Source: Brucella pituitosa | Lineage (GTDB): Bacteria; Pseudomonadota; Alphaproteobacteria; Rhizobiales; Rhizobiaceae | DNA length: 64,000 nucleotides | Assembly: GCF_003049685.1 (NCBI RefSeq) | Contig: NZ_PYSY02000001.1 | Coordinates: forward strand, 186,001 to 250,000 | Direction of reading: 5' to 3' | Shown: positions 9,445 to 20,713 of the stretch, one piece after another | How the letters are laid out: the number at the start of each line of letters is the position of its first letter | How positions within the stretch are numbered: the first letter of the stretch is position 1 | Notes under the pieces: generated by a model | What the model was told of the DNA's origin: nothing | The model's input: the letters and a program-made list of their open reading frames with translations, nothing else | Databases searched by the model: none | Translations under genes and position numbers: made by a program

Positions 9445-9941
9445 CGGCCCTCCGTGTTCTTTCTGTCAGTTCGGATTTTGATCGTTGGGAGGAGCTCCTC
9501 CGCCTCATTCAGGAGAGTTTTGCCTATATGGATGGGGTCATTGATCCACCATCTTCCGCGCAGCAGCTGACAGCTGATAATTTGCGGGAGAAGGCAAAAG
9601 ACGAAACGGGTTTTGCAGCCTTTGTCGGTGATGAATTGGCAGGCTGTGTGTTCATCAAGGAAAAGGACGATCACTTCTATCTTGGTAAGCTTGCGGTTGC
9701 GCCCGGCTTTGAAGGTCAGGGGATTGGACGTAAACTCGTGGATAGGGCCGAGCAGCAGGCAGTAGCGCGTGGTAAGCCTGTGATGGAGCTGCAGACGCGC
9801 ATTGAGCTCACGCGCAACCATGCCGTCTTTGAGAAGCTAGGCTATCGCAAGGTGGCGGAAACTGCTCATCCCGGTTTTACGCGCACGACATCGATCACCA
9901 TGCGCAAGGAGATCACGCGTGGCACTGACATTAACCCATGA
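9441..9941 (+). CDS. GNAT family N-acetyltransferase
   Basis: The 166-residue protein has the acetyl-CoA loop VAPGFEGQGIGRKLVDRA (Q/R-x-x-G-x-G/A) and a typical C-terminal half, FEKLGYRKVAETAHPGFTRT. The acceptor substrate is unknown. It starts in the ATGA overlap with moeB, and its end overlaps the aconitase-X gene by 23 bases, so all four genes from moeB to 11597 appear to be one transcript. A role in modifying an amine or amino acid in the same pathway is conceivable but not shown. Confidence 0.85.
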   Translation: MTALRVLSVSSDFDRWEELLRLIQESFAYMDGVIDPPSSAQQLTADNLREKAKDETGFAAFVGDELAGCVFIKEKDDHFYLGKLAVAPGFEGQGIGRKLVDRAEQQAVARGKPVMELQTRIELTRNHAVFEKLGYRKVAETAHPGFTRTTSITMRKEITRGTDINP

Positions 9942-11178
9942 AGAGCAGTCTATAGCAGCAGGCGCTGAGGGCGAAGGCGCTGCGATGGCCATGCGTATTG
10001 TGGCCGATACTGCGCGTTTAATGGGAGCGCCACGTCTGATCCCAATTGCGTCCGCGCATATTGATGGTGCGCTCTATCATGGGGACAGCGGTACATTGTT
10101 TGCTGAAAGGCTGGTTGATGGCTGTGCAAAAGCCAAAGTGCGCGCAACACTCAATGTCGGTTCCATCGATCTTACTGGCTGTTCGCATAATAACCTGCCG
10201 CAGCATGAGGCGGAAATGGCCAAGCGCATGATGCGCGCTTATATCAAGCTTGGCTGCGAGCCGACATGGACTTGCGCGCCTTATCAGGCGGGCCATCGCC
10301 CGGAAAAAGGAACCGATGTTGCCTGGGGCGAATCCAACGCCGTTGTTTTCTGCAATTCTGTGCTGGGTGCGCGCACGAACCGTTATGGTGATTTTCTTGA
10401 TATAGCCTGTGCTATTGCCGGACGGGCACCCGATTACGGTCTTCACCGGACTGAGAATCGTCGTGCGACAGTCGTTCTCGATATTTCTGCAATCGATCCT
10501 GCGTTTCTTGAATCGGAAGTTGCGTGGCCTATTCTCGGCAACCTGTTTGGCCGCAGCGTGGGCACAAATATCGGTGTGGTGGCGGGAGCCGGTTTGCACC
10601 CGGATGAAGATGCGCTGAAAGCCTTTGGCGCTGCCGCTGCATCGGTTGGTTCAGTCGGGCTTTTCCATGTTGCCGGTGTCACGCCGGAAGCACCCGATCT
10701 TGAAACAGCGCTTCAGCATCAGCAGCCCGAAGGCATCATCCATGTGACGCAGGAGATGATTGACGCCACGCGCAAACGCTTGTCGACGGTCGATCATGTG
10801 GATGCGATTGATGCGGTTGCTATTGGCAGCCCGCATTTATCGATTGCAGAGTTTGATCGTCTCGAACGTGCCATTGCTGGTCGCAAGCTTGCGGTGCCGC
10901 TTTATGCATGCACGGGGCGTCATGCGCTTGTGGAGCTTGAGAAGAATGGGCGCAGGCAACAGCTTGAAAAAGCGGGCGTGGTGATTGTGGCCGATACCTG
11001 CGTTGTTGTTACGCCTATTTTGCCGACCAAGGATAACGCTGTTCTGATGACGAACTCGGGAAAATTCGCCCATTATGCGCCCGGCAATACGGGTTATGGC
11101 GTGCTCTATGGGGCGCTTGAGGAATGCGTTGAGAGTGCTGTCGCAGGCCGTCCCGTTTTTGCGAGGCAGGCAGCATGA
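9919..11178 (+). CDS. Aconitase X large (catalytic) subunit, probable cis-3-hydroxy-L-proline dehydratase
   Basis: AcnX (DUF521) proteins are hydro-lyases distantly related to aconitase. Bacterial two-subunit type II members are known as cis-3-hydroxy-L-proline dehydratases, while the archaeal type I act on mevalonate phosphate. This 419-residue protein has the family motifs SAHIDGALYHGDSG, LTGCSHNNLP, TCAPYQ, GESNAVVFCNSVLGARTNR and ADTCVVV, including cysteines expected to hold an iron-sulfur centre. It starts at GTG 9919 with AAGGAG at 9907-9912, inside the GNAT gene. The small subunit overlaps its stop by four bases. Substrate is inferred from family knowledge. Confidence 0.87.
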   Translation: MALTLTHEEQSIAAGAEGEGAAMAMRIVADTARLMGAPRLIPIASAHIDGALYHGDSGTLFAERLVDGCAKAKVRATLNVGSIDLTGCSHNNLPQHEAEMAKRMMRAYIKLGCEPTWTCAPYQAGHRPEKGTDVAWGESNAVVFCNSVLGARTNRYGDFLDIACAIAGRAPDYGLHRTENRRATVVLDISAIDPAFLESEVAWPILGNLFGRSVGTNIGVVAGAGLHPDEDALKAFGAAAASVGSVGLFHVAGVTPEAPDLETALQHQQPEGIIHVTQEMIDATRKRLSTVDHVDAIDAVAIGSPHLSIAEFDRLERAIAGRKLAVPLYACTGRHALVELEKNGRRQQLEKAGVVIVADTCVVVTPILPTKDNAVLMTNSGKFAHYAPGNTGYGVLYGALEECVESAVAGRPVFARQAA

Positions 11179-11597
11179 GTGAAACCACTTTCACATCCTC
11201 CGTGCTTGTTGCGGGAAAAGTGGCTCAGGCTCAAGTGCTGGTTCTCTCAGCCCCCATCAGTTTCTGGGGTGGCGTCGATCCTAAAACGGGTCGGATTGCC
11301 GATGTTCGTCACCCGGAGCATGGGCAGAGCATTTCAGGCCATGTCCTGTGTCTGCCGGGCACCATCGGCTCGTCTTCTGCGGCAGCGGTGTTGCTGGAAC
11401 TTGTCCACGCTGGTTTGGCTCCCGCAGCGATCGTTCTGCACGAACCAGATGCCATTCTGCTTCTTGGTCTCATCGTTGCGCGCGAGATGGGGCACGATGT
11501 GCCGATAGCCGTCGAGTTTGACCGGGAGATCCAAAAGAAACTCGCCGGCCATCGGGTGACAGTCGGCGAGGATGGACAGATCTCGATAGTAACTTAA
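11175..11597 (+). CDS. Aconitase X small (swivel) subunit
   Basis: The 140-residue DUF126 swivel domain pairs with the AcnX large subunit to close the active site. It carries VDPKTGRIADVRHPEHGQSI and LPGTIGSSSAAAVLLEL, with a catalytic serine expected in the GSSS segment. Start overlaps the large-subunit stop (ATGA), which fits one-to-one synthesis. Its TAA (11595-11597) abuts the stop of the convergent reductase gene at 11598 with no gap. Confidence 0.88.
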   Translation: MSETTFTSSVLVAGKVAQAQVLVLSAPISFWGGVDPKTGRIADVRHPEHGQSISGHVLCLPGTIGSSSAAAVLLELVHAGLAPAAIVLHEPDAILLLGLIVAREMGHDVPIAVEFDREIQKKLAGHRVTVGEDGQISIVT

Positions 11598-12550
11598 TTA
11601 ATATTGCGTCGTGCGATCCACGATGTTTTCCAGAGTTCCGTCACGCTCGAAAGCTTCGATCTGACGGATGATCTGCGGAACGATAGCCATTGCTGACGAG
11701 CTTGCAGCCGAATGCGGGGTGATCGTCACCTTCGGATGTGTCCAGAGCGGGCTATCAGATGGTAGCGGTTCCTGATTGAACACGTCGAGCGTCACAGCTG
11801 AAAGCAGACCGCGATCGAGTGCTGCCAGAATATCCGCTTCGTTCTGCAATCCACCACGACCGGCATTGATCAGCACAGGTGCTCCAAGTGGTCCATCGCT
11901 CTTCAATTGCGCAAACATGGTCATGGACAGGATGCCCCTGGTGTCGGGCGTCAAAGGCAGGAGGCAGACGAAAATATCAGCCGTTTTGAGAAACCGCGAG
12001 AAACCTTCTTTGCCGTTGAATGTCTGAACACCCTCGATTTCCTGCGGCCGGCGGCTCCAGCCGGTGACATTGAAGCCGAGCGTCTTGAGCTTGGCTACGG
12101 CATCGCGACCGAGAACCCCCAGTCCCATGATGCCGACAGTCACTTCATGGGCCGCTGGTTGGCGCGGGTCTTCGTGCCAGACGCGGTTCTTTTGCTGTTT
12201 GCGGTAGTTTGCGCCAAGACGATGATGATCAAGCACCTGCCAGACGACATATTCGGTCATGCGCATGGTGAGGTCATCGGAGATGACGCGTACGAGCGGC
12301 ACGTCCGGAATGTGGGGATCGTGAAAGACATGATCCACGCCCGCCCCCAGTGAGAAGATCACTTTGAGATTTGGAAGATTGGTCAGCGAGCCGGGCTTCT
12401 GTTTCCAGACGAGCGCATATTCGATGCCTGGATCGGTTTCGCTGCGTTCAGTCACAACATTGCGCTCAGGCGCGTGTGCCTTAAAGCTGTCGACCCAAAT
12501 AGCCGGATCCCAGCTGGTCAGAGACAGAAGGATTTTTTTGTCCACGGTCG

Positions 12551-12554
<4 letters not shown>
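11598..12554 (-). CDS. ghrA: D-2-hydroxyacid dehydrogenase, glyoxylate/hydroxypyruvate reductase A type
   Basis: NAD(P)H-dependent reductase of 2-oxoacids such as glyoxylate and hydroxypyruvate. The 318-residue protein has the Rossmann loop GIMGLGVLGRDAVAKL, the conserved INAGRGGLQNE, the DVFNQEPLP segment and the catalytic histidine in ITPHSAASS. Its start overlaps the yejF stop by four bases, so it sits at the end of the yej transcript. This link between a peptide importer and a reductase is likely operon carriage rather than a shared pathway. Family assignment is good, the physiological substrate is not proven. Confidence 0.9.
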
Positions 12555-14184
<1,630 letters not shown>

Positions 14185-14188
<4 letters not shown>

Positions 14189-15336
14189 TGAAACGCCTTT
14201 CGTGGATCGAATGCATCGCGTGTTGCTTCACCGATGAAGATCAGCAGCGACAACATCAACGAGATCACCACAAAGCCGGTAATACCGAGCCATGGCGCTT
14301 GAAGGTTGTTCTTGCCCTGCGCGAGGAGTTCGCCGAGCGAAGCAGAGCCCGGAGGCAGGCCGAAACCAAGGAAATCAAGCGAGGTGAGTGTGGTGATGGA
14401 GCCGTTCAGGATGAACGGCAGGAAGGTCAGTGTCGCGACCATGGCGTTGGGCAGAAGATGCCGCCACATGATCGTGCCGTTCTTCACGCCGAGCGCACGC
14501 GCCGCATTCACATATTCGAAGTTTCTGGCGCGCAGGAATTCCGCACGTACCACGCCAACGAAAGCCACCCATGAAAACAGCAGCATGATGCCGAGCAACA
14601 CCCAGAACCCGGGCGGTAATATCGCTGCGATAATCAGCAGCAAATAAAGCACGGGGATCGAAGACCAGATTTCGATGACGCGCTGGAATATAAGATCGAC
14701 CCAGCCGCCGAAATAGCCCTGCACGGCACCTGCCGTCACGCCAATGATGGCAGAAAAGAACGTCAGGATCAGGCCGAACAGCACCGAAATGCGGAAACCA
14801 TAAAGTGCACGCGCAAAAACATCGCGTGCCTGATCATCGGTGCCGAGCCAGTTGAAGTTGCCGACAATGCAATTGGGATCGTTCACGCCTTGCGGATAAC
14901 GCTGGCAGCGCTGCTCTTCGGTGTAAAGCCAGAATGGCTTTGAAGGAGCCGCTTCCGGAATGTCGTTATTGACAGTGTTGTAGGAGTAGCGGACCGGCGG
15001 CCAGATGGCCCAACCATTATTGTTGATCTCGTCCTGAATGACGGGATCGCGATAATCGGTCACGGCATAAAAGCCGCCAAATTTCTCTTCCGGATAGTCG
15101 ACAAAAACCGGCGTCAGCAATTCGCCCTTATAGGAAACGAGAATGGGGCGGTCATTGGCGATAAACTCGGAGCAGAGCGCTGCAACAAGCAGAAACAGGA
15201 AAATCCACAGCGACCAGTAACCGCGTTTATTGGCTTTGAAATTCTGCCAGCGGCGACGGTTGAGCGGCGAAAGGAATGGACGCTTCACAGGCTTTGCTAC
15301 CGGGGCAGCCGGGGTGAGGGTGGTATCTGTCATCAC
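14185..15336 (-). CDS. yejE: ABC transporter permease YejE
   Basis: Inner-membrane half of the Yej channel. The 383-residue protein has an N-terminal membrane segment ([19 protein letters not shown]), a long periplasmic insertion (residues about 60-160, containing the [15 protein letters not shown] stretch), then five membrane helices with the permease EAA-type loop [22 protein letters not shown]. The large periplasmic insert is usual for YejE. It overlaps yejB and yejF by four bases each. Confidence 0.94.
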
Positions 15337-16430
15337 ACATCCCTCCGGTCAAAGTCGATACGCGGATCGATCCATGTGTACATGAGATCGGATAGGAGGC
15401 CGACGAGAAGCCCGATCAGCGAGAAAATGAACAGATTGGCAAAAACGACCGGATAATCGCGATTGATAATCGATTGATAGCCAAGCAGTCCCAGCCCATC
15501 GAGCGAGAAGATGGTTTCAATTAGCAGAGAGCCGGTAAAGAAGGCCGAGATGAAAGCGCCCGGAAAACCGGCAATCACAATGAGCATCGCATTGCGGAAC
15601 ACATGGCCGTAGAGAACCTGATTTTCGGTCAGGCCTTTGGCGCGCGCCGTCGTGACATACTGCTTGCGGATTTCTTCCAGAAACGAGTTCTTGGTCAGAA
15701 GCGTGGTGGTGGCGAAGGCCGAAAGCACAAGGGCTGTGACGGGCAGGACCATGTGCCAAAGATAATCGCCGATCTTCCCCCAGAACGACATCTGCGCGAA
15801 ATCAGGTGAGGTCAGACCACGAAGCGGGAACCAGTCGAAAAACGAACCACCTGCAAAAAGCACAATCAGCAGGATCGCGAACAGGAAGCTTGGAATTGCA
15901 TAGCCCACGATGATGATCGCGCTGGTCCAGGTATCGAAACGTGTTCCTTCCTTGATCGCCTTGCGAATGCCAAGCGGAATCGAAATCAGATAGGACAGGA
16001 AGGTGAGCCACAGACCGAGCGAAATCGACACCGGCATCTTTTCCTTGATGAGGTCAATGACGCTGATATCGCGGAAATAGCTGTGCCCGAAATCAAAGCG
16101 CATATAATTCCAAAGCATCAGGCCGAAGCGTTCAAGTGGCGGCTTGTCGAAGCCAAATTGCTTTTCAAGATCAGCGATGAATTGTGGGTCGAGACCCTGT
16201 GCACCACGATATTTGGAGTTAACCGAGCCGCTATCCATGCCACTCTGGCCGAAATCGCCGCCGCCACCGGAAAGGCGGTCCAGCGCATCGCCGCCCTGAC
16301 CGGAAAGCTGTGCGATCACCCGTTCAACCGGCCCACCGGGGGCAAACTGAACGACGGCAAAAGATATGGCCATAATGCCCAGGATAGTCGGGATCATCAG
16401 GAGAAGGCGGCGTAAAATATAAGCGCCCAT
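15333..16430 (-). CDS. yejB: ABC transporter permease YejB
   Basis: Second membrane subunit of the importer. The 365-residue protein has the first transmembrane helix near the N-terminus ([20 protein letters not shown]), a periplasmic part rich in Gly/Ser (residues about 48-75), and the EAA loop [22 protein letters not shown]. The gap to the yejA1 gene upstream is 131 bases and includes a palindromic repeat, so binding proteins may be expressed at a different level from the channel. Confidence 0.95.
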   Translation of the reverse strand: MGAYILRRLLLMIPTILGIMAISFAVVQFAPGGPVERVIAQLSGQGGDALDRLSGGGGDFGQSGMDSGSVNSKYRGAQGLDPQFIADLEKQFGFDKPPLERFGLMLWNYMRFDFGHSYFRDISVIDLIKEKMPVSISLGLWLTFLSYLISIPLGIRKAIKEGTRFDTWTSAIIIVGYAIPSFLFAILLIVLFAGGSFFDWFPLRGLTSPDFAQMSFWGKIGDYLWHMVLPVTALVLSAFATTTLLTKNSFLEEIRKQYVTTARAKGLTENQVLYGHVFRNAMLIVIAGFPGAFISAFFTGSLLIETIFSLDGLGLLGYQSIINRDYPVVFANLFIFSLIGLLVGLLSDLMYTWIDPRIDFDRRDV

Positions 16431-16521
16431 CAGCTCTCAGTGCTCCGGATGTTCAATATGCTCTTATGGCCTGCCAACAGCTTTTGCCTTCTTGTTCTTC
16501 GAGATTATGACGCTTCTCATG

Positions 16522-16568
16522 AGCATGATCTGATCCGAAAACCGGTTCCTATTTTTCGGGATCACGCT
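16522..16568. repeat. Palindromic repeat, type C
   Basis: AGCATGATCTGATCCGAAAA... pairs with TTTTTCGGGATCACGCT around ACCGGTTCCTA. It begins in the gap after yejA1 and includes the last codons and stop of that gene. A related element is at 48858-48899. It may act as an mRNA-stabilising or attenuating hairpin between yejA1 and yejB (inference). Confidence 0.7.
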
Positions 16569-18409
16569 TTAATCCACCAAAGCGTCTCGACCGGAAAGCC
16601 ATAATCGGGCTTTGGCTCCTTGAAACCAAAACGATCCCAATAAGCTACCAGGTGATTCGCTACCGTCCAATTTGGAATCCACTCAAGCCTGATACGCAAG
16701 TACCGATCAAGCACCCTGATCGTTGCCACCAACTCGTCTCGCGTGGAAACCTTGCCCACATCCTCAATCAATGCGTCGATAATAGGGTCAGATGTACCGG
16801 GGAGATTATAGCTGCCGGGCGTTTTGGCCGATTCTGAACCGAACATGCCCGCAAGTGACTCCTTGGTCGGCGTTGCGCCGAACTGGATCGCCATTCCAAC
16901 CATGTCATAATCGAAATCCTGAATGCGAGCCTGATATTGGCTCGGGTCCACCAGCCGCACACTGGCATCGATGCCGATGGCGCGCATCTTCTGAACGAGA
17001 GGATTGTAGACACGATTGAGAGATTCAGAATTGCTCAGAATTTCGAGCGTGAACTTTTCGCCGCTCTTGCTGTGAAACTGGCCTTTGCTACGCTCAAAGC
17101 CTGCAGCTTCCATCAGTTCAATAGCGCGTGAAAATTGCTTGCGATCACGGCCAGTACCATCTGAAACAGCTATGACAGAAACTTCACCAAAAGCTGCTTC
17201 AGGAATTTTGCCACGATATCGTTCAAGCACCTTCAGTTCATCAGCCGTCGGCAGGCCCACGGCCTGAAAGTCTGAACCGTTGAAGTTGGATTGCGACCGT
17301 TGATAGGTATCATAGAACAGGTTTGCGTTGGTCCACTCGAAGTCGAAGCACAGATTGATCGCTTCGCGCACGCGCGGATCGCGGAAACGTTCGCGGCGCT
17401 GGTTGATCGCCCAGGCCTGCATGAGCGGGCGCTTTTCCCTTGGAAATGTGCGTTTGATGACCTTGTTCTGCTGAACGGCAGGGAAATCATAAGCCGTGGC
17501 CCAGTTCTTCGCTACGTTCTCGGATCGAAAATCGATGTTGCCCTTTTTGAAGGCTTCGAATTCTGGCTGTCGATCACGGTAGAACTCAATGCGGATGCGG
17601 TCGAAGTTGCCGGAGCCGCGCTGCACCGGTAAATCCCTGGCCCAATAATCCTCTACACGGTCATATTCAATCGCTTGCCCCGCAGAGATTTTACCGACGC
17701 GATAAGCACCGGATCCAAGGATCGGCTCCAGGCCTGTCGCATCGAAAGAACGCTCCTTGAACCAGTCTTTTGAGAGGATTGGCAGTGTAACCGCGTCGAG
17801 AATGGCATTGGGGCCGCGTTCAGCAGAGAAATGCATCTGCACTTCGCTTTTGCTGATTTCTTTCACGGCTTCGAGTGCTGCAAGTATCTGCCTTATTTGC
17901 GGATGGCCCTTTTCCTTGAGCGTCTCGTAAGTGAACACGACGTCCTTTGCCTCAATTGGCGAACCATCGTGAAAACGAGCTTCCTTACGTAGCTTGAAGA
18001 GACAGGTCTGACGATCTTTGGACAGCGTCACACTTTCGGCAATCAAACCATAAACAGCATCAGGCTCATCAAGAGCTGCCGCCATCAACGTGTCAAATGT
18101 CAGCTCCATGCGCGGCGGTGCATCACCCTTGAAGGCCAGTGTGTTGAGCGTATTGAAAGTCTCTGTGTTCTGATTCCATACCCAGGTGGATGGGGCCAGC
18201 GTGAAGGTGCCGCCTTTGGGCGCATCCGGGTTCACGTAGTCGAAATGGGTGAAATCGGGCGGATATTTCAGTTCGCCGAAGGCAGATAAACCATGCAGGG
18301 GCTTGTCTGTGGGAAGCTTTGCAAAAGCTTCTCCTGGAAGGCAGGCCGCGAGAGCGGCGCTGCCTGAAAGTCCGAGAAAATGGCGGCGGTTGAGATGAAA
18401 GCCCGGCAT
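16562..18409 (-). CDS. yejA: Periplasmic peptide-binding protein YejA, paralogue 1, Tat-type signal
   Basis: Extracellular solute-binding protein family 5; captures oligopeptides for the YejBEF channel. The 615-residue protein starts MPGFHLNRRHFLGLSGSAAL. NRRHFLG fits a twin-arginine export motif, followed by a hydrophobic stretch and LAAC, a possible lipobox. The family core includes FDTLMAAALDEPDAVYGLIAES, GSPIEAKDVVFTYETLK and a C-terminal LEWIPNWTVANHLVAYWDRFG. It is about the same length as the second YejA at 18688 but clearly diverged from it, so this is an old duplication. The stop codon lies inside a palindromic repeat. Confidence 0.92.
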   Translation of the reverse strand: MPGFHLNRRHFLGLSGSAALAACLPGEAFAKLPTDKPLHGLSAFGELKYPPDFTHFDYVNPDAPKGGTFTLAPSTWVWNQNTETFNTLNTLAFKGDAPPRMELTFDTLMAAALDEPDAVYGLIAESVTLSKDRQTCLFKLRKEARFHDGSPIEAKDVVFTYETLKEKGHPQIRQILAALEAVKEISKSEVQMHFSAERGPNAILDAVTLPILSKDWFKERSFDATGLEPILGSGAYRVGKISAGQAIEYDRVEDYWARDLPVQRGSGNFDRIRIEFYRDRQPEFEAFKKGNIDFRSENVAKNWATAYDFPAVQQNKVIKRTFPREKRPLMQAWAINQRRERFRDPRVREAINLCFDFEWTNANLFYDTYQRSQSNFNGSDFQAVGLPTADELKVLERYRGKIPEAAFGEVSVIAVSDGTGRDRKQFSRAIELMEAAGFERSKGQFHSKSGEKFTLEILSNSESLNRVYNPLVQKMRAIGIDASVRLVDPSQYQARIQDFDYDMVGMAIQFGATPTKESLAGMFGSESAKTPGSYNLPGTSDPIIDALIEDVGKVSTRDELVATIRVLDRYLRIRLEWIPNWTVANHLVAYWDRFGFKEPKPDYGFPVETLWWIKA

Positions 18410-18426
18410 TGGAAGGCGTCCTTAAA

Positions 18427-18526
18427 GCATTTTCAGCAAAAGTGCGAAGCGGTTTTGCGTAGGATAATGCGTAAAAACAAATAGATAGAGCGGTTTCAAC
18501 TATTCAATCTTAATTGAGGCCGCTCT
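18427..18526. repeat. Palindromic repeat, type B
   Basis: Begins GCATTTTCAGCAAAAGTGCG, continues through GCGGTTTTGCGT and ends in a hairpin with arms AGAGCGG (18487-18493) and CCGCTCT (18520-18526). The same layout appears inverted at 58135-58230. First of three palindromes that fill the yejA2-yejA1 gap. Confidence 0.8.
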
Positions 18527-18602
18527 AGTGTGGTGGATTTGAAGTTCCTATCATTTGTGTTGCATCCACGTTTAGGAACTTCAAATCCGTAAACCACACT
18601 AG
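18525..18602. repeat. Large palindrome with 26-base arms
   Basis: Left arm 18525-18550 (CTAGTGTGGT then GGATTTGAAGTTCCTA) pairs fully with right arm 18573-18602, apart from a four-base GTAA bulge. The loop is 22 bases. Not seen elsewhere in the window. Strong enough to form a cruciform or a very stable RNA hairpin. Confidence 0.85.
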
Positions 18603-18614
18603 ATTCAATATACT

Positions 18615-18692
18615 ACTAGTATGGCTTGGAACCCGAAATTCGTTCAAACGGTTGCTTTATGGCGTGACGAATTTCGGGGTCGCCATACTAGT
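18615..18692. repeat. Large palindrome overlapping the yejA2 stop codon
   Basis: Arms ACTAGTATGGC + ACCCGAAATTCGT (18615-18643) and ACGAATTTCGGGGT + GCCATACTAGT (18667-18692) pair with a small internal bulge. The right end includes the yejA2 stop codon (18688-18690), so the element has supplied the end of that gene. Confidence 0.85.
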
Positions 18693-20556
18693 TGGAGCTG
18701 TTTTTAAGCTTGGCTTCCTTCGCGGGGTCTATCCACCACGAAAACGGATCAATCCCTAGATAATCGGGCTGCTTTTCCGGCATGCCGAATTTGTTCCAAT
18801 AGGCGACGTTGATGTGGTCCGAATACCATTGCGGAATGACGTAATAGTTCCACAGCAATGCGCGGTCGAGCGCATGGCTGGCTGCCACCAGCTCATCACG
18901 ATCCTTGGCATAGATGACGCGGTCGATCAGCTTGTCGATGGCCGGATTCTTGATACCTGAATAATTGCGGCTTCCTTTGAAGTCAGCAGCTTTCGAACCC
19001 CACATATCGCGTTGTTCATTGCCGGGAGAGGCTGTCTGTGGGGTCAGGGACGATACAACATCATAATCGAAATCATTCACTCGGGCCTGATATTGTGCTG
19101 CATCAACAGTGCGGATCTGCGCATCAATGCCGATTTTCTTCAGGTTCTGGATATAGAGATTGTGCACGCGCTCGAAGGCGCCACCGTCATTCAGAAATTC
19201 GATTGTGAACTGCTGGCCACTGGCATTAACAAGCTTGTTGCCCTGCAGTTTCCAGCCTGCTTCGCTAAAAAGCTGCAGTGCCTTGCGCAGATTATCGCGT
19301 GTTGCCTGTGGTGTGTCATAAACCGGCAGCTTGAATTCTTCCGTCAGTGCTTCCGGCGGAAGCGAATCCTTTACGGTTTCAAGAATTGCCTTTTCTTCCG
19401 GCGTGGGTGCGCCGCTCAGCTGCAGCTCGTTGCCTGCGAAATAGCTGTTGATCCGGTTGTACTGATTGAAGAACAGCAGGCGGTTCATGGATTCAAAGTC
19501 GAAAGCATAAGTCAGTGCCTGCCGCACTTTCGGGTCTTTGAACTTGTCCCTGCGGGTGTTGAGGAAATAGCCCTGCATACGGCCAACGGCGTTGAACGGA
19601 AAAGACTCCTTGACGACATCGCCGCGCTGCACCGCTGGGAAATTATACTGTTCCATCCAGCGCTGAATGCGGTTTTCCTGCCGGTAGTCATACTGACCAC
19701 CTTTCTTGAAGGCTTCCCATGTTGCATCTTCGCTTAAATAATATTCGTAGCGCACTTCATCGAAGTTGTTGCGCCCGACATTGACCCCGAGGTCCTTGCC
19801 CCAGTAATCGGCAACACGTCCCCATACGATAGAGCGACCCGGAACCATGCTCTTGATCTTGTAGGCGGCCGATCCGAGTGGAATCTCCAGCGTGGGACGG
19901 CTGATGTCACGCTGCTTGCCTTGCGCGTCCTTGCCTTCCCACCAATGCTTGGGCAGGATTGCGAGCTGTCCCACGATCTGCGGCAGTTCGCGGTTGCCTG
20001 TCTGAGAGAAGGTAAACTTCACCTCATGGTCGCCGGTCTTCTCGGCTTTCTCCACATCACCATAATATTTGTTATAGAGCGGTGACTGCTTCTTGAGAAT
20101 ATCAAATGACCAGATCACATCTTCAACGGTAATCGGCTCCCCATCGTGCCACCTGGCATCGGGATTGAGCTTGAACTTCACCCATGAAAAGTCGTCGGGA
20201 TACTGCAATGCCTCAGCGATCAACGGATATTGCGTTGAGCCCTGATCGAGCGCATCGGTCATCAATGTATCGTAAAGCATTCCGCCGCCGAAATCGGCGA
20301 GGCCTGCTGCGGCAACACCCTGAACCACGAATGGATTGAGACTGTCGAACGTGCCGACGGCAACCTGATTGAGGACACCGCCTTTGGGTGCATCAGGGTT
20401 CACATAGTCGTAATGCTTGAAATCAGCCGGATATTTGGGCTCGCCTATGAGGCTTGAGGCATGTCTCCATTGCGGCTCGGCATCTGTTGCGTAACTAAAC
20501 GATACCGTGCTTGCCAGCATAGTGACCGCAAACGCTCCCGCCCAAAAACCTCTCAT
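18688..20556 (-). CDS. yejA: Periplasmic peptide-binding protein YejA, paralogue 2, Sec-type signal
   Basis: Family 5 solute-binding protein of 622 residues, expected to feed the same YejBEF channel. Its N-terminus (MRGFWAGAFAVTMLASTVSFSYA) is an ordinary Sec signal peptide, unlike the Tat-type leader of its neighbour. Shared family segments include YVNPDAPKGG, ARWHDGEPITVEDVIWSFDILKK and LLWNYYVIPQWYSDHINVAYWN. It is the first gene of the yej group, transcribed from the 98-base gap after the cycM terminator. Two receptors of different export route suggest different ligands or timing. Confidence 0.92.
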   Translation of the reverse strand: MRGFWAGAFAVTMLASTVSFSYATDAEPQWRHASSLIGEPKYPADFKHYDYVNPDAPKGGVLNQVAVGTFDSLNPFVVQGVAAAGLADFGGGMLYDTLMTDALDQGSTQYPLIAEALQYPDDFSWVKFKLNPDARWHDGEPITVEDVIWSFDILKKQSPLYNKYYGDVEKAEKTGDHEVKFTFSQTGNRELPQIVGQLAILPKHWWEGKDAQGKQRDISRPTLEIPLGSAAYKIKSMVPGRSIVWGRVADYWGKDLGVNVGRNNFDEVRYEYYLSEDATWEAFKKGGQYDYRQENRIQRWMEQYNFPAVQRGDVVKESFPFNAVGRMQGYFLNTRRDKFKDPKVRQALTYAFDFESMNRLLFFNQYNRINSYFAGNELQLSGAPTPEEKAILETVKDSLPPEALTEEFKLPVYDTPQATRDNLRKALQLFSEAGWKLQGNKLVNASGQQFTIEFLNDGGAFERVHNLYIQNLKKIGIDAQIRTVDAAQYQARVNDFDYDVVSSLTPQTASPGNEQRDMWGSKAADFKGSRNYSGIKNPAIDKLIDRVIYAKDRDELVAASHALDRALLWNYYVIPQWYSDHINVAYWNKFGMPEKQPDYLGIDPFSWWIDPAKEAKLKNSSN

Positions 20557-20652
20557 CCAGCATCTCCGTTTCTGCTTCGGATATTGTGGGTGCGATTTTT
20601 AGGGGTTTTTGCGGAGGAAGAAAGGCACATGTTGAAAAAACATGCGGGCAAT

Positions 20653-20682
20653 AAAAAAGCCGGGTCTAAACCCGGCTTTTTC
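20653..20682 (-). terminator. Terminator of the cytochrome c gene
   Basis: Perfect stem AAAAAGCCGGGT / ACCCGGCTTTTT with a four-base loop, 31 bases after the stop codon of the minus-strand gene. The A/T-rich arms make it work on either strand. Confidence 0.9.
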
Positions 20683-20713
20683 TCGATATCACAATGAGCC
20701 TTAGGTGGCCAGT

